From Diplocarpon mali (Eukaryota > Ascomycota > Leotiomycetes > Helotiales > Drepanopezizaceae): DNA of 60,883 nt. The position numbers and the translations under genes are program-made. Below the pieces are notes generated by a model that saw only the letters and a list, made by a program, of their open reading frames with translations, was not told the DNA's origin and did not search any database. The stretch lies in the NCBI GenBank assembly GCA_024741835.1, contig JAENRP010000239.1:7585-68467 (forward strand). The letters run 5' to 3'. Position 1 is the first letter of the stretch. Each line of letters opens with the position of its first letter. Of the stretch, positions 1-10,085 are shown piece by piece.

Positions 1-277
1 AGCTTCTAGAACCTTCTAGTATATTGGAGTTATACTAGATTATAAATCAATATAGGTATACGTAATGCAATACGTAATCCTTTGATTTGTAATATAGTTT
101 TAGCTAAACTTAGTACTATAAGTCATAGCTAAATATAGAATTATGACTCATAGCTAGGATATAGAGTTCATAGCTAAATTTAGTATAGTTATGATTTTTA
201 ATCCAACTTAGCTAGTATAGCTACTCCACCTTAGCTATTCCTACTTAGCTAGTATAGCTATGATTCTATATTTAACA
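1..277. other. Truncated insertion at the window edge, AT-rich repeats
   Basis: No coding sequence is visible. The stretch is built from loose repeats of TAGCTA-containing units (around 120-265). It ends in TTTAACA at 277, exactly where family A copy 1 becomes alignable with copy 2 (near 49683). That is what the right end of another LTR-type insertion would look like, but its left end and target duplication lie outside the window, so the element type is not determined. Confidence 0.4.
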
Positions 278-1128
278 GAAAATCTTTTATTTGTTTTTAA
301 AAAGAAAAATTCGGACCGTTTTATAGGATTTAATAAAAAAGGAAAGAAGTAGAAAAGTATTATACTAGCTAATATTCGAACTATATATAAAAGTAAGGCA
401 GATAAAGTACAACCGGTAGATTAAGGTATTTCTAATAGCTCGAAGCTTAAAGGACTAGATGATTGGTTTAAATAAGATAAGGAGCTTCGACCTCTAAAGC
501 TAGGTGGCAAATTTGATAAGTTTATTATAGGCAGATTTTCTAATAAACCTATTGGATACCGGCTAATAAAAGAGCGTTTCGATATACTGAAAATTAGAGA
601 TGACTTAATAGAGCAAGAATGCAAACTACTTTATAAAACCTTAATAAATCGAAAGGACACCTTAGCTTTTGACTAAATAGAACTTAGCTAGATTTAAGAA
701 GAGGTTATACCTTATATTAAGATTAAGATAATACCTTATAAAGCCTAGTAAGAGAAAACATTCGGAGTTCCTAAAGCTCTTTAAGAAAAGGTAATCGAAA
801 TGCTAAAGGATAGGCTAAAGTAAGGCGTTCTCGAATTCTATAATAGCCCTTATAGGAACAAATAGTTCTTAATTTTTAAAAAAGAAAAGGGAACTTATAG
901 ATTAATAATAGTAGTAGTAGAGATAAATAGAGTTACTATTAAGGACGCTAATATTCCTCCGAATATAGATGAGTTCTTAAATGAATTCGTAGAATTAACC
1001 TATAGCTCTCTTATTAACTTCTTCTTTAAATATAACCAATTTATTCTTAATATTAAATCGAAAGATATAATAGTAATTCAAACTCCTCTTAAGCTACTTT
1101 AGATAACCAGATTACCTTAAGGGGCTAT
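278..1128 (+). pseudogene. Family A reverse transcriptase, N-terminal half (copy 1)
   Basis: Plus-strand pol fragment. It covers the linker before RT and the start of the RT domain: the tract around 835-900 encodes the F-Y-N-S-P-Y segment, followed near 895-910 by a G-T-Y-R-L-I segment, both at the places expected for a Ty3/gypsy RT of the fungal group with the PYIDDI active site. In-frame TAA/TAG codons replace Gln/Trp throughout. It breaks off at 1128 where G5 inserted and resumes at 7980. Confidence 0.85.
1124..1128. repeat. Target site duplication GCTAT of G5, left
   Basis: GCTAT here and at 7975-7979 flank G5. The uninterrupted family A copy near 50528-50532 has the single site reading GGCTATAAATTC, confirming a clean 5-bp duplication. 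Confidence 0.93.
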
Positions 1129-1382
1129 TGTTACAGCTGCCTTCAGGAGAGCAAGGGAGCTTAGCTTCAAGGAGCACGGGAAGCGGTAGCGGAGTCGAGT
1201 TACTATGCCTTAAAGGGTATGCGTTGTATTTAGAAGAAAAGATGAAGAAGGAAAACTATATATAAGGAAAAGGAGATGGTGTTTATATAAGAGTGGAGCG
1301 TCCGTGCGTTCGGCCACGTGACCCTTAAAACCATACCGCTTAACCGGCAGAAAGCAAGTATATATAAGTACTATTTGTAATA
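1129..1382 (-). repeat. G5 LTR (left; 3' LTR of the minus-strand element)
   Basis: About 254 bp, aligning along its length with 7722-7974. Most differences are C/T or G/A changes in CpA or TpG context. The right-hand copy is more heavily mutated at its start (TATTATAG against TGTTACAG here). The G4 LTR is a distant relative, sharing a purine-rich AGAAAAGAT segment and a GAG-T-AAC segment. Confidence 0.92.
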
Positions 1383-1402
1383 TTACCCCCTCCTTTTAAA
1401 GA
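1383..1402 (-). promoter_or_regulatory. G5 polypurine tract
   Basis: On the minus strand this is a run of purines with five consecutive G, directly before the 3' LTR. This is the usual site of plus-strand DNA priming in LTR elements and it fixes the orientation of G5. Confidence 0.85.
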
Positions 1403-4400
1403 ACTGCGTCCTTATAGTTACATCTATTGCTATATTATTAGCAAGATCTAAGTAGTCTTCTTAGCTATTATTATACGCTTAGAGCTACCGCAGGAGGTTC
1501 TTTAGCAGGCCATTAGCTTAGGGGTACTATAGGTGAAAACGCTATATCGTATAAGAGGCTATTATCGCATTCGAATATAGGTACTACTAGAGATCTTTAT
1601 TAGCTCCTTTCCATTTTATCTAATATTAGAGCTAATAGGAGCGTATTCTAAAGCCTATTATATCGACGACCTTATACTCGTCTTCTTTAAGGAGTATATA
1701 AATCGGGGCTAAGGGCTTTACTACTTGCCTTAGGAGGGGGTTCGAAATGTATTTACATAAGGAGTAGGAGTAGAAGATAAGGTAAATCGCTATATCCTTA
1801 AAGAGGTCGATCTTCTAACTTTTACCGATCTTATCTAGTACCCTCCTTAAGCTATACTACTGGTCCGAGAGCTTGCGAGTAGGCCGGTCTATCTTCTAAT
1901 TGCGCATATTAATTAAAACATTATCACTTATATCTTAGTCAATAGGCCTCTTCTAGCAGTTCGCTTAGGCCTTTATCTAAGCTTGCTAGGCCTTTATTAA
2001 CAATTGGGCGTATATAATAGCCTTCCTATTTCTAATAGCGACTTATAAGGCTCACTTGCAGTTTAGGCGCTCTATAGCAGTTTGCGGAGGTTCTAGGTTA
2101 GCAGTATCCTAAGAGGAGCGAGGCTTATACCTATTTAAAACCTAAAAAGGGGAGATCTAGCCTAGCGACTTATATAAGAGCGTAAGCTACGCAATATCTA
2201 TAAGCAAGAGGAGGCTTTCCTAGTTATCTTAGTAAAATAAATAAAACGGCTATAGACATTGCTTAATATACTAGTTTATTATTTCCGTTTGACTATTTAC
2301 ATTTAGGTTATATGCAGTAGTTAGTTTTACTTTTATACTATATATATAGTAGAACTCTTGCTAAAACGTCGATATAAACTAGGGGCCTTAGTTAGAGAGG
2401 ATGGAGTTAGGCATATCGAAATGTCGGATCTAGTGAATTAGGAATAGCCTAGCTAGGCCTTAAGCATCGATATCCTTATTATAAGGCAATGATATAGCCT
2501 TCTTTAACAACCGGTTTATAATAACTAGCGTATAGTTATAGCCCTTCTTATCTAATGGCAGTTTAGTAAAATCAATTGTCAAGTGCTAAAAGGGGCGCTT
2601 AAGAGTAGGAAGGGGGTTTAGGAGGCTAGGGGTCTTATCCTTATAGGCCTTTATTCAAATATAGCAGCAGTTTTAGATATACGTCGCTACGTCTGTACCT
2701 AGGCCTTTCTAGTAGTACTTCCTTCCTACTAAGAGCTTAGTCTTGCTAGTACTAGTATAAGCGATATATGGCTGATTATGCATATGCCGAATTAGGGCTA
2801 TGCGGAGCTCGGGAGGTTCCTTAGGTACTATAAGCCTTCCTTAAAAGAACAGCTTACCCTTGCTAAGCTTATAGTCCAGGCTATAGTTCTGCGCTTCTTT
2901 GCGGAGCTCCTTAAGCTTAAGAGCCTCTTTATTAGCTCAGAGGACCTAGTCGATAGTATAATACCTTAAGATATTATATGCTACTATTAAGGTAGGATTA
3001 GCCGGCTTGCCTTCCTCTATTTAGAAGGCTCCTTCCTTTGCTACGGCTTCGATCGGGGCGAGCTAAAGGTCCGCTTAGACTTTTAAAGAGAGCTTATCGC
3101 TAGGGAGCATCTATTAATAACGCAAAGCCCTCTTCTTAACCTTTAAAGGCGTAAGATCTTAATTGCAATAGGAAAGGGTATTTGCAAAGGTGTTTATTAC
3201 TTTAGTGTAGTATATAATCCTAAAGTTAAAGCCTATAAAGAACTCCGCCTAGTAGGCTTAGCAGGCCGTTAGCTCTTTAGTACTTATAAAGTACTTTAGC
3301 GCGCGGTAATTAGTATAAACTAGCACCTCTTCTTGCACTTTAAGTAGCTTAGAACAGAAGTGCTTAAAGGAGCGGTAGATCGCTAGCAGCTCCTTATTAT
3401 AGATAGGGTAATTGAGCTTTATACTGGCTATTATCTTAGAAAAGAACCTAATAAGGTGGAAAAGATCGTTGTCCTAAAGCTAGGAAAGCACTCTTGCGAT
3501 AACTCCGTCGGAGGCGTCGGTTTCCAGCTTAGTCTAGCGGTAGGGCGTATAGTACTAGAGTATAAGGGCTCTTTAGAGCTCCTCTTAAAGAGTCTCCTAG
3601 GCCTGCCTATAGGCTTTATCAAATATAAAAGGAACATTCCTTATAAGGGCTATAAAGGGTCTGCAAATCCTACTATAGTCTTTAATAAAATGCTAATAGA
3701 AATTATAAAAACTTAAAAAGCTTTACACGCCTTGCACATTCTTAGTATACTCTTATTCCTTAATAACCTCGATCTTACCTAGGTTGACTTTAATACCTTT
3801 TATACTAATAAGAAAGCTAAGGAATTTGGTTTTAGTAACTTTAAACTCGCTCTTTTTAATATCTACTTAAAGGTTATATGCTTAAAGGATCTTTATAACC
3901 TTTTTAATATGCGCCTTATGCTTTGTAAGGGTCTTTGAGTAGATTAGGATATTATTAAGGTATATAGAATAGAAGTCATCTAAGTATAAGAGTAAGATAT
4001 TATTAATAAACCTTTAAAAGGTAGTAGGTCTATTAATTAGCCTAAAGGAAAGCACCTTATACTTATATATATTATATTGCGTGCAGAAGGTAGTAAGGTC
4101 TTTTAAATCAGCAGATATCCTAATGCGATAAAAAGCCTACTAAATATCGATCTTAATAAAGATCTTAACTTTAAAGATATATACTATTATCTTATTAATT
4201 AAAGCAATTAGGTATAGGTCCTTCTTTATTAAGTGATTAAGCTTGCGGTAGTTCATATAAAGGCGTAAGGAGCCATTAGCCTTCTTTACAAATAAGATTG
4301 GTACTATATAGGAAGAGCTTAAAGCCTTAATAAAGCCCTTGTAAAAGTTCTTTAAGATGTAACTCTTTACCTCAAAGAGCTATTTATTAGTAAGGCGATA

Positions 4401-6709
4401 CAAAGGCTTAATTATTAAGTTGTGCTCTGCTATTATAAGCTTAATACAGTAGTCTATACCTGCACAGTGCTCTAAGAGCTGATCAAAGGCCTTGCAAAAG
4501 AATAACTCTTTAAACTTAGCATATTATAAAAGGAGCTTTTAATTGATCAAATCGTTATTAGCCTTATATTTAGCCTATTAGGCAACCTCCTACTTTAAGG
4601 CGTATACTAAGCTAATGAAGGTGAACTCGTTAGGCGGCGGCTTATTAGCGCGCTTGGCCTAGCATATAGCCTTAACCGATTAGGTATATAAGGTACTAAT
4701 AGCATAAGTAGAAATCAACCTAATATCAGTTTTGCAAAGGAAAGAAGAGGAGCTCCGACTAGCAAGCGTCTTAGAAAGGGAAGGGGAAGAGGGTGCCTCG
4801 CTTAATAAGACTTACTTCATTATCTTTAGGTCTTTTTAAAGGTTCTTAAAGAAGCTGCTAGCTTACTTAGCTTTTGCAGAAGGCCTTTGGAGGATCTCCT
4901 TAAGCTATAGAAGAGGCTAAGAGCTTAAAAGGGCATTAGCGCATACGCTAGTAAGCTAGAGGTCCCGATCTTCAGCTTCTATTAGTGCTATACGTCGCTC
5001 GACGTCCTCTTAGGCCGTTAAGGAGGCTTTTAAAATAGCCAGGTTAATAGGCATACGCTTATTAAAGTAAAGGACAATAGGCATATCCTAGGGCTAATAG
5101 AGCCTATTATTCCCTTTGCTATATAATTAGCTAAGATCGTAATACTCTAGGAACTTACGGCTAAGAAGAATATCATTAGAGCTTAATAAAGTAATTAAAA
5201 AGGGGAAGTTAATATAACGCTTATCAATCGTCAAGGTAAGCAAGAGAGCATAAGAAATGACCTCGCCCGCAAGGCTATTGTAGCTAAAAGGGGTAATTAG
5301 CTAAGGTAGCTTAATAAATTTAATACCTAGTCGTTCGGAAAGCTAGTATATAAAAGAGGTTTGAATAATCTTAAAAATGTTTACTCTACTATTGATATAA
5401 GTAGTAGTTTTAATAAATGATCTATTATATACTAATTCTATAGGAACTAAGAACTGGCGCCCTCTTATAAGGAGGCAGGAATCAAACCTTAAATCTCTTT
5501 ACAAATCGTAGCCTATATTATAAAAGGAGTCTTTTCTATAGCTTAGCAGTTTCTTAAAAGTAGGTCACTATTAAGGTCGATCTTTAAGATAGCCGCCTTA
5601 GGCGGCTAAGTATAGTCTTTAAAGAAGTATCTAACCTTCCTATAGTTATAATAAGCTTTGCTAAAAGAGGCTGGAGATGCTAGTAGTATTAAGGAGGGGG
5701 AGTAAGGCGCAAGAGCTAGTAAAGTAGGCCTTTAGGTCTCCTTTTTTAAAATTCTTAGAGTTTTACTTATAGAGTGTAAGAAGGCGACTACCAGGGCGCT
5801 TTTATAAGCCGCGGAGGCTTCTTCTATTCGGATATTATAAGCCTCCTAATCTGCAACTGCTAAAAACTCATCTAAGGTAAAGTAGTTAGAGTTTATCCTA
5901 TACTTCTCTATCTTTACCTTATTCTTTAAAGAGGGGGAGATCTTCTTAAGTATATTATCAAACTAATAGGAGGCGTTAATCTTCCTTATAATAGCTAAGG
6001 AAGTGAACTTTAACTTAAATTCATTATATAATATCAAAGCAGTTATAGTTAAATAGTTATACTTAGCCTTGGCCGTCTATATATAATTATAGTTAAAGAA
6101 GCGCTAATTTAGCACTTAAAGGATATCGGCCGCACTTTTAAAGGTAAAGGCAAAAGCAGGGTCTATATACTATAGGATAAGGGTTTAAGCCTCTCCCTTT
6201 AAGCACTTAAAGTAGGCCTTGATTTATACTTTACTATTTAGGAAGTTGCTAAAGTATTCTTTAATAAATAGCTTTATCTCTATCTTTTAAATATTATATA
6301 AGATCTTATCCTAGTAGTTAGAGAAGTAAACGCAAGGGTATTTAATACGCTCTATAGCTTTAATAGAAGGGTCAAGGATAGGAAGGTAGTAATTAAGCAG
6401 TAGGAGGAGATCTATAATAAGGGCTCGCTAAACTCGGCCGGCTTCGGCCTCTCTAATAGGAAAGCAAGCAGGGGTTAGGGAGGCAGAAGGAGCAAGAGCG
6501 GAGGTAAAGGCTCTTAAAGCTTACTCTTAAAGAGCGGTTGCTATAGTACTAGCTATTATAAAGGCTAACGCTGCTTCTTAGGCAAGTATAAAGAGGGGTT
6601 ATTCTATTATAATAAGGGAGGGTGCTAGAGAGCCTTCGGTTTTCAGCTTTAAGGAAGGCAGAGGTATATCTGCCTTATTTAAGGGAAGAAGGGCAGTACC
6701 GCTAGGCAT
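1403..6709 (-). pseudogene. G5 Gag-Pol polyprotein with chromodomain, RIP-inactivated
   Basis: Read on the minus strand from an ATG at 6709-6707. Gag capsid-like domain about 6450-5850, then a CCHC-type zinc knuckle near 5660-5600 (seen as Y-Y-N-Y-x-K-V-x-Y-F; the Cys and His are RIP-changed to Tyr). Protease near 5420-5355 has the I-N-S-R-V-N remnant of an active-site D-S-G-A. RT follows: F-V-K-K-A-N-G-S-L-R-L near 4310-4255 and Y-L-N-N-I-L-I-Y-S (from YLDDILIYS) near 3975-3940. The RNase H end near 3300-3180 has the I-I-Y motif. The integrase core is about 2545-2350 (G-Y-N-Y-T-L-V-I-I-N-R to G-P-x-F-I-S-T-F), and a chromodomain at about 1690-1490 shows Q-I-K-W-K-G and Y-L-Y-S-N. Many TAA/TAG stops; not functional. 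Confidence 0.9.
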
Positions 6710-7721
6710 ATTAGAGAAAGAAGAAGGCAAGGGAGAGGAAGCGGGTTTAGAGTCAAAACCGAGCTTTTGGAAAGGTATTAATAAGCGCGTACTTCGCTTA
6801 GGTTATATTAAAAGGGAATAGTATCTTTTAAAAGATATACCTAATATATTCTAAAAGGACTTAAAGCTAAATAGTAACCTATTTAAAAGGGGGAAGATTA
6901 GTATAGGCAAAGCGTGTATATTCTTAAAGCCTTCTAATAGAGTATATAAGGAGGTTTCTTAATTGCAAATAGAGGTAGAGCAAACCGCTCCTTTTATAAT
7001 ACTTCTTAAAAGGAAATACGCATCGCTAGGGTACTAGGAAGGGAAGGTAAAGCGTAATTGCAGCGCGTCCTAGGGTAGGTCTAGGTTAAGTTCCTTTAAT
7101 AGTGACTATAATCTTAATATACCCTAGTCCTCCTTTCCTTATAGTATAGCCTCCTTCGCTTTGACCTATTATCAATTTATATATTTGCAAAAGGTTTAAG
7201 GGAGGTTTAAGGAAGTAGTAAGAGGAGCTTTAAGGTTTACCTTAAAGTTACAAAAGAGGGGGCGCATTAAGTTGCGCTAAATAAAGAAGGTAAGAAGGAG
7301 GAAGAAGAAGGAGAGAAGAGTATAAAGGTAGAATATATAGTAGAAGGTAGCAGCGCTAAATATCCTAAGGGCAGCGCTAACTCTAGGTAATAGCGTAAAG
7401 CATAAGGGCGAAAAAGGTGAATTTGAATGCGATTTAAACAGGTTTCTTAATAGGGATTCTAGCAATAACATCGAGTTGCGCAAGGCAGTTTAAGGCCAAG
7501 GTGAATTTAACTTATTTAAAGGTATTTTCTAGCTTTTCCTAAAGTAAGAATTATAAAAAACGATCTAAGCACTTAATTAACTTACGCAAGGCAGGTCAAT
7601 AAGGCTAATGGTAATAAAACGCGTAAACCTTATTTACTTAAGGCAAGTAAGGTAGTAGCGCAAAATCGAGGTAGATACTAAGCTTCTTAGCAAAGGAAGG
7701 TATTTTTAAGATCTTTTCTTA
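6710..7721 (-). other. G5 leader (5' UTR side)
   Basis: Untranslated region between the right LTR and the gag ATG. It holds no convincing coding sequence. A block at about 6845-6955 is shared with the leader of G4 (about 29360-29468), and on the minus strand shows TACTAAT, a pyrimidine run with five C, and AAATAG in the order of a fungal 3' splice site. The primer site next to the LTR begins TAAGAAAAGATC on the minus strand and is also shared with G4. Confidence 0.6.
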
Positions 7722-7974
7722 TATTATAGCTACTTTTAAGAGAGTAAGGGAGCTTAGCTTTAAAGAGCATAGGAAGCAGTAGCAGAGTCAAGTTACTATA
7801 CCCTAAAGGGTATATATTATATTTAAAAGAAAAGATGAAAAAGGAAAACTATATATAAGGAAAAGGAGATGGTGTTTATATAAGAGTAGAGGTCCGTGCG
7901 TTCGGCCATATGACCCCTGAAACCATACCGCTTAACCGGCAGAAAGCAAGCACGTGCAGGTACCGTTCGTAACA
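7722..7974 (-). repeat. G5 LTR (right; 5' LTR of the minus-strand element)
   Basis: 253 bp, ends in CGTAACA followed by the duplicated target GCTAT at 7975-7979. Pairs with 1129-1382. Confidence 0.92.
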
Positions 7975-8985
7975 GCTATAAATTCAATCGCTTAATTTGT
8001 CTAAGTGATTTATAAGATACTAGTAGATTATATACCTAATATTGCGCTCCTTTATATAGATAATATAAGAGTAAAAGAACTAAGATCATTTTACAACTAT
8101 AAAGAGGTTCTCTTTAGTATATAACGATTTATAATAGAATATATTCAGAACTTAGACTAAGTGCTTATACAATTCGAAAGGATAAGAGCAATAGTTAGAT
8201 TAAAGTTATAATACTATCTTCTATCGATGGAAATTGTTAGTTTTATTACTAATTCTAATAGCCGAAGTCCTTAAAGGGCTAAAGTGCTTAAAATTGATAA
8301 ATAGAAGAGGTATAACAATATAGCAGAAGCTCGCGCGTTTATTGGCGTTATAGTATACTATCGCATTTAGATTAAGGATTTTGTTAAAAAGGCAGTACCT
8401 ATTTATGCCTTATTTTAAAAAGGGGCTGAGTTTCAATAAGAGGAACCTTAAATAAAGGTGATAAAACAACTAAAGTAAGCGTTGCTTAAAGCGCTATATC
8501 TAATCAAAATAGACTATAGAGCCGACGCTAGGCCAATTATACTAATAGTTGATATAAGCTTAATTAGATAGGGTACTATCCTTTAATAAGCTAACAACTA
8601 ATAGAAGAGATATCTAGCTTACTTTAAAAGCAGTCTTTAAAATCTAGTAGAAATAAAGTATAATACTATTAAATAAGAATGCTAAAGTGTATTAAAAGCA
8701 ATAAAAAAGATAAGAAGCGACCTTTATAGTACTTACTTTATCTTTGAAACTGATGCTAAAGTGCTAATAGAATAATTGAATAAAGCTGCAAGCGACCTAT
8801 TAAGAGCTTTGCTAATAAAATGGATTGCTTAAATAAGATTAATAGACTTTGAAGTCAGATATATTCTTAGAATAAAAAATACTACTGTAGATAGCCTCTT
8901 AAGAAGAACTCGTCCCTACCCCTTTGATTTAATTAAAGAAGACGAAATAGATATTAATAAGTAGGTAGAGAATAAAGTTGATTAT
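7975..8985 (+). pseudogene. Family A RT C-terminal half and RNase H (copy 1)
   Basis: Continues the RT frame after G5. Near 8035-8075 the frame encodes P-N-I-A-L-L-Y-I-D-N-I-R-V-K, the RT active-site region, with one of the two catalytic Asp reading Asn. RNase H follows at about 8510-8930 with the D-A-R-P-I-I-L and L-Y-S-T-Y-F segments. In the intact-order copy 2 the matching region is 50533-51530. The fragment stops at the C1 target duplication ATTAT (8981-8985). Confidence 0.88.
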
Positions 8986-9683
8986 TATTAAGATGGGTGA
9001 TATAGCTATCACTCCGATGTATTATCATATGACCCTACTGCTTAGTCAATAGGATATTAATACGTATATAGCTATAGGGAAGAAAGGGGTAACCTTCCTT
9101 CCTTAACTCTTACTAATATATTATTATGCATAATACCGCTTGGCCAAAATGTGAATCCACACCTTAGGGTGCGTACTAGCATATTTAGCCTATTTTCTGC
9201 ATAATACACCCCCTAGGTCGCTAGAAGAATAGTTTTTCCAACGGCCTAAGTACTAGCCCAGTCTATAGTAGCGTAGATATGGCGTATAGACCGCTAAGCT
9301 AGTAGGAAATAGGTAGTCGGAAGGCCGGAATGCATTTTTCTTCGGCCATACGTCGGAGGTCGTTTTACTCAAATCTATTAAAACTTCTATTAATGCAGTC
9401 GAAACCGAGTATGATCATTGCCGAATTCTTTGAAAAGTAGTTTACTAGTAGAACTTCGAAGCGAGAAAAGTCGGCTAAACCTCGCGTAAGAGGAATGCGA
9501 AAAGATTTATCGCTGCGCTCATAGGGCTTATAACTATCGTATATAATACCGCTCGGCCAAAATGTGAATCCATACCTTAGGGCGCGTACTAGCATATTTA
9601 GCCTATTTTCTATATAATATATATCGACTATCGACCTTTAGAAGCCTCCTTTACCTACTGCGCCGACTCACTTAAGTTCAACA
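8986..9683 (+). repeat. C1 left LTR, enlarged by a nested 0.5-kb element
   Basis: 698 bp in place of 195 bp. The LTR sequence runs 8986-9121 and 9620-9683, and the extra part 9122-9619 is a separate small element with its own terminal repeats. Confidence 0.92.
9122..9619 (-). mobile_element. TRIM-like mini LTR element nested in the C1 LTR
   Basis: 498 bp with terminal direct repeats of about 85 bp (9122-9206 and 9535-9619) that differ at only a few RIP-type sites. The first begins TATTATGCATAA and the second ends ATATAATA, compatible with TGTTA...TAACA ends. TATAT flanks it on both sides (9117-9121 and 9620-9624); the site is low complexity, so the exact boundary can move by a few bases. The 328-bp core has no credible frame. 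Orientation minus is suggested by a purine tract CCTAGGGGGTG (minus strand) beside the first repeat and by GTTATAAGCCC beside the second, nearly the primer site of copia C2. Confidence 0.75.
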
Positions 9684-10085
9684 GGTTATAAGCCTTGGCT
9701 AAACCGATAATAGATTATTAACTTCCCTTAGAAAGCACTTGCGCCGCAACTATTAATAGGAAGTTGAATAAGACTTATAGTAAGAGGCGAGCAATCGGCG
9801 AATAAGAGGTATAATTTCCTATTTAGCCAACCTATATTGCAAAAGGTGTGATTCCTTGCTCTATAACCCCTTTGGTACTACAAGAGGTATGATTCCTTAC
9901 TTTACTATATTTCGTAAGAGGTATGATTCCTTGCGTTATAGCTTAAAAAACCCTTTTCGATAAGAGGACTTCCTCCCTATTTAATACTTTTATAATACCT
10001 GCTATTTAATCATTTCAACTTTTTAATAAGAGGAGTGCCTTTAACTATTTAATTTATTTGATTTTTAATTGCAATTCTATTTAAA
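9684..10085 (+). other. C1 leader with primer site and short direct repeats
   Basis: It starts with GGTTATAAGCC directly after the LTR, the presumed primer-binding site. Three near-identical units of the form AAGAGGTATGATTCCTT lie at about 9842-9930, with looser AAGAGG variants at 9804, 9961 and 10027. No reading frame is apparent before the gag ATG at 10086. The repeats could be a packaging or enhancer element; this is inference only. Confidence 0.65.

Larger units (their letters stand above)
1129..7974 (-). mobile_element. G5: full-length chromodomain Ty3/gypsy retrotransposon
   Basis: 6.85-kb element with two LTRs of about 254 and 253 bp, TG/CA-type ends (TGTTACAG at left, CGTAACA at right) and 5-bp target duplication GCTAT. 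It is read on the minus strand: a polypurine tract (minus strand AAAAGGAGGGGG) lies just inside the left LTR. The minus-strand order is leader, gag with zinc knuckle, protease, RT, RNase H, integrase, chromodomain, the order known for chromoviruses. RIP has hit it strongly. I saw no 23-bp palindrome in it. Confidence 0.93.

Noticed and set aside
9365..9595. Minus-strand 76-residue frame in the mini element
   Set aside because: It runs into the second terminal repeat and has no start or domain support; chance frame.
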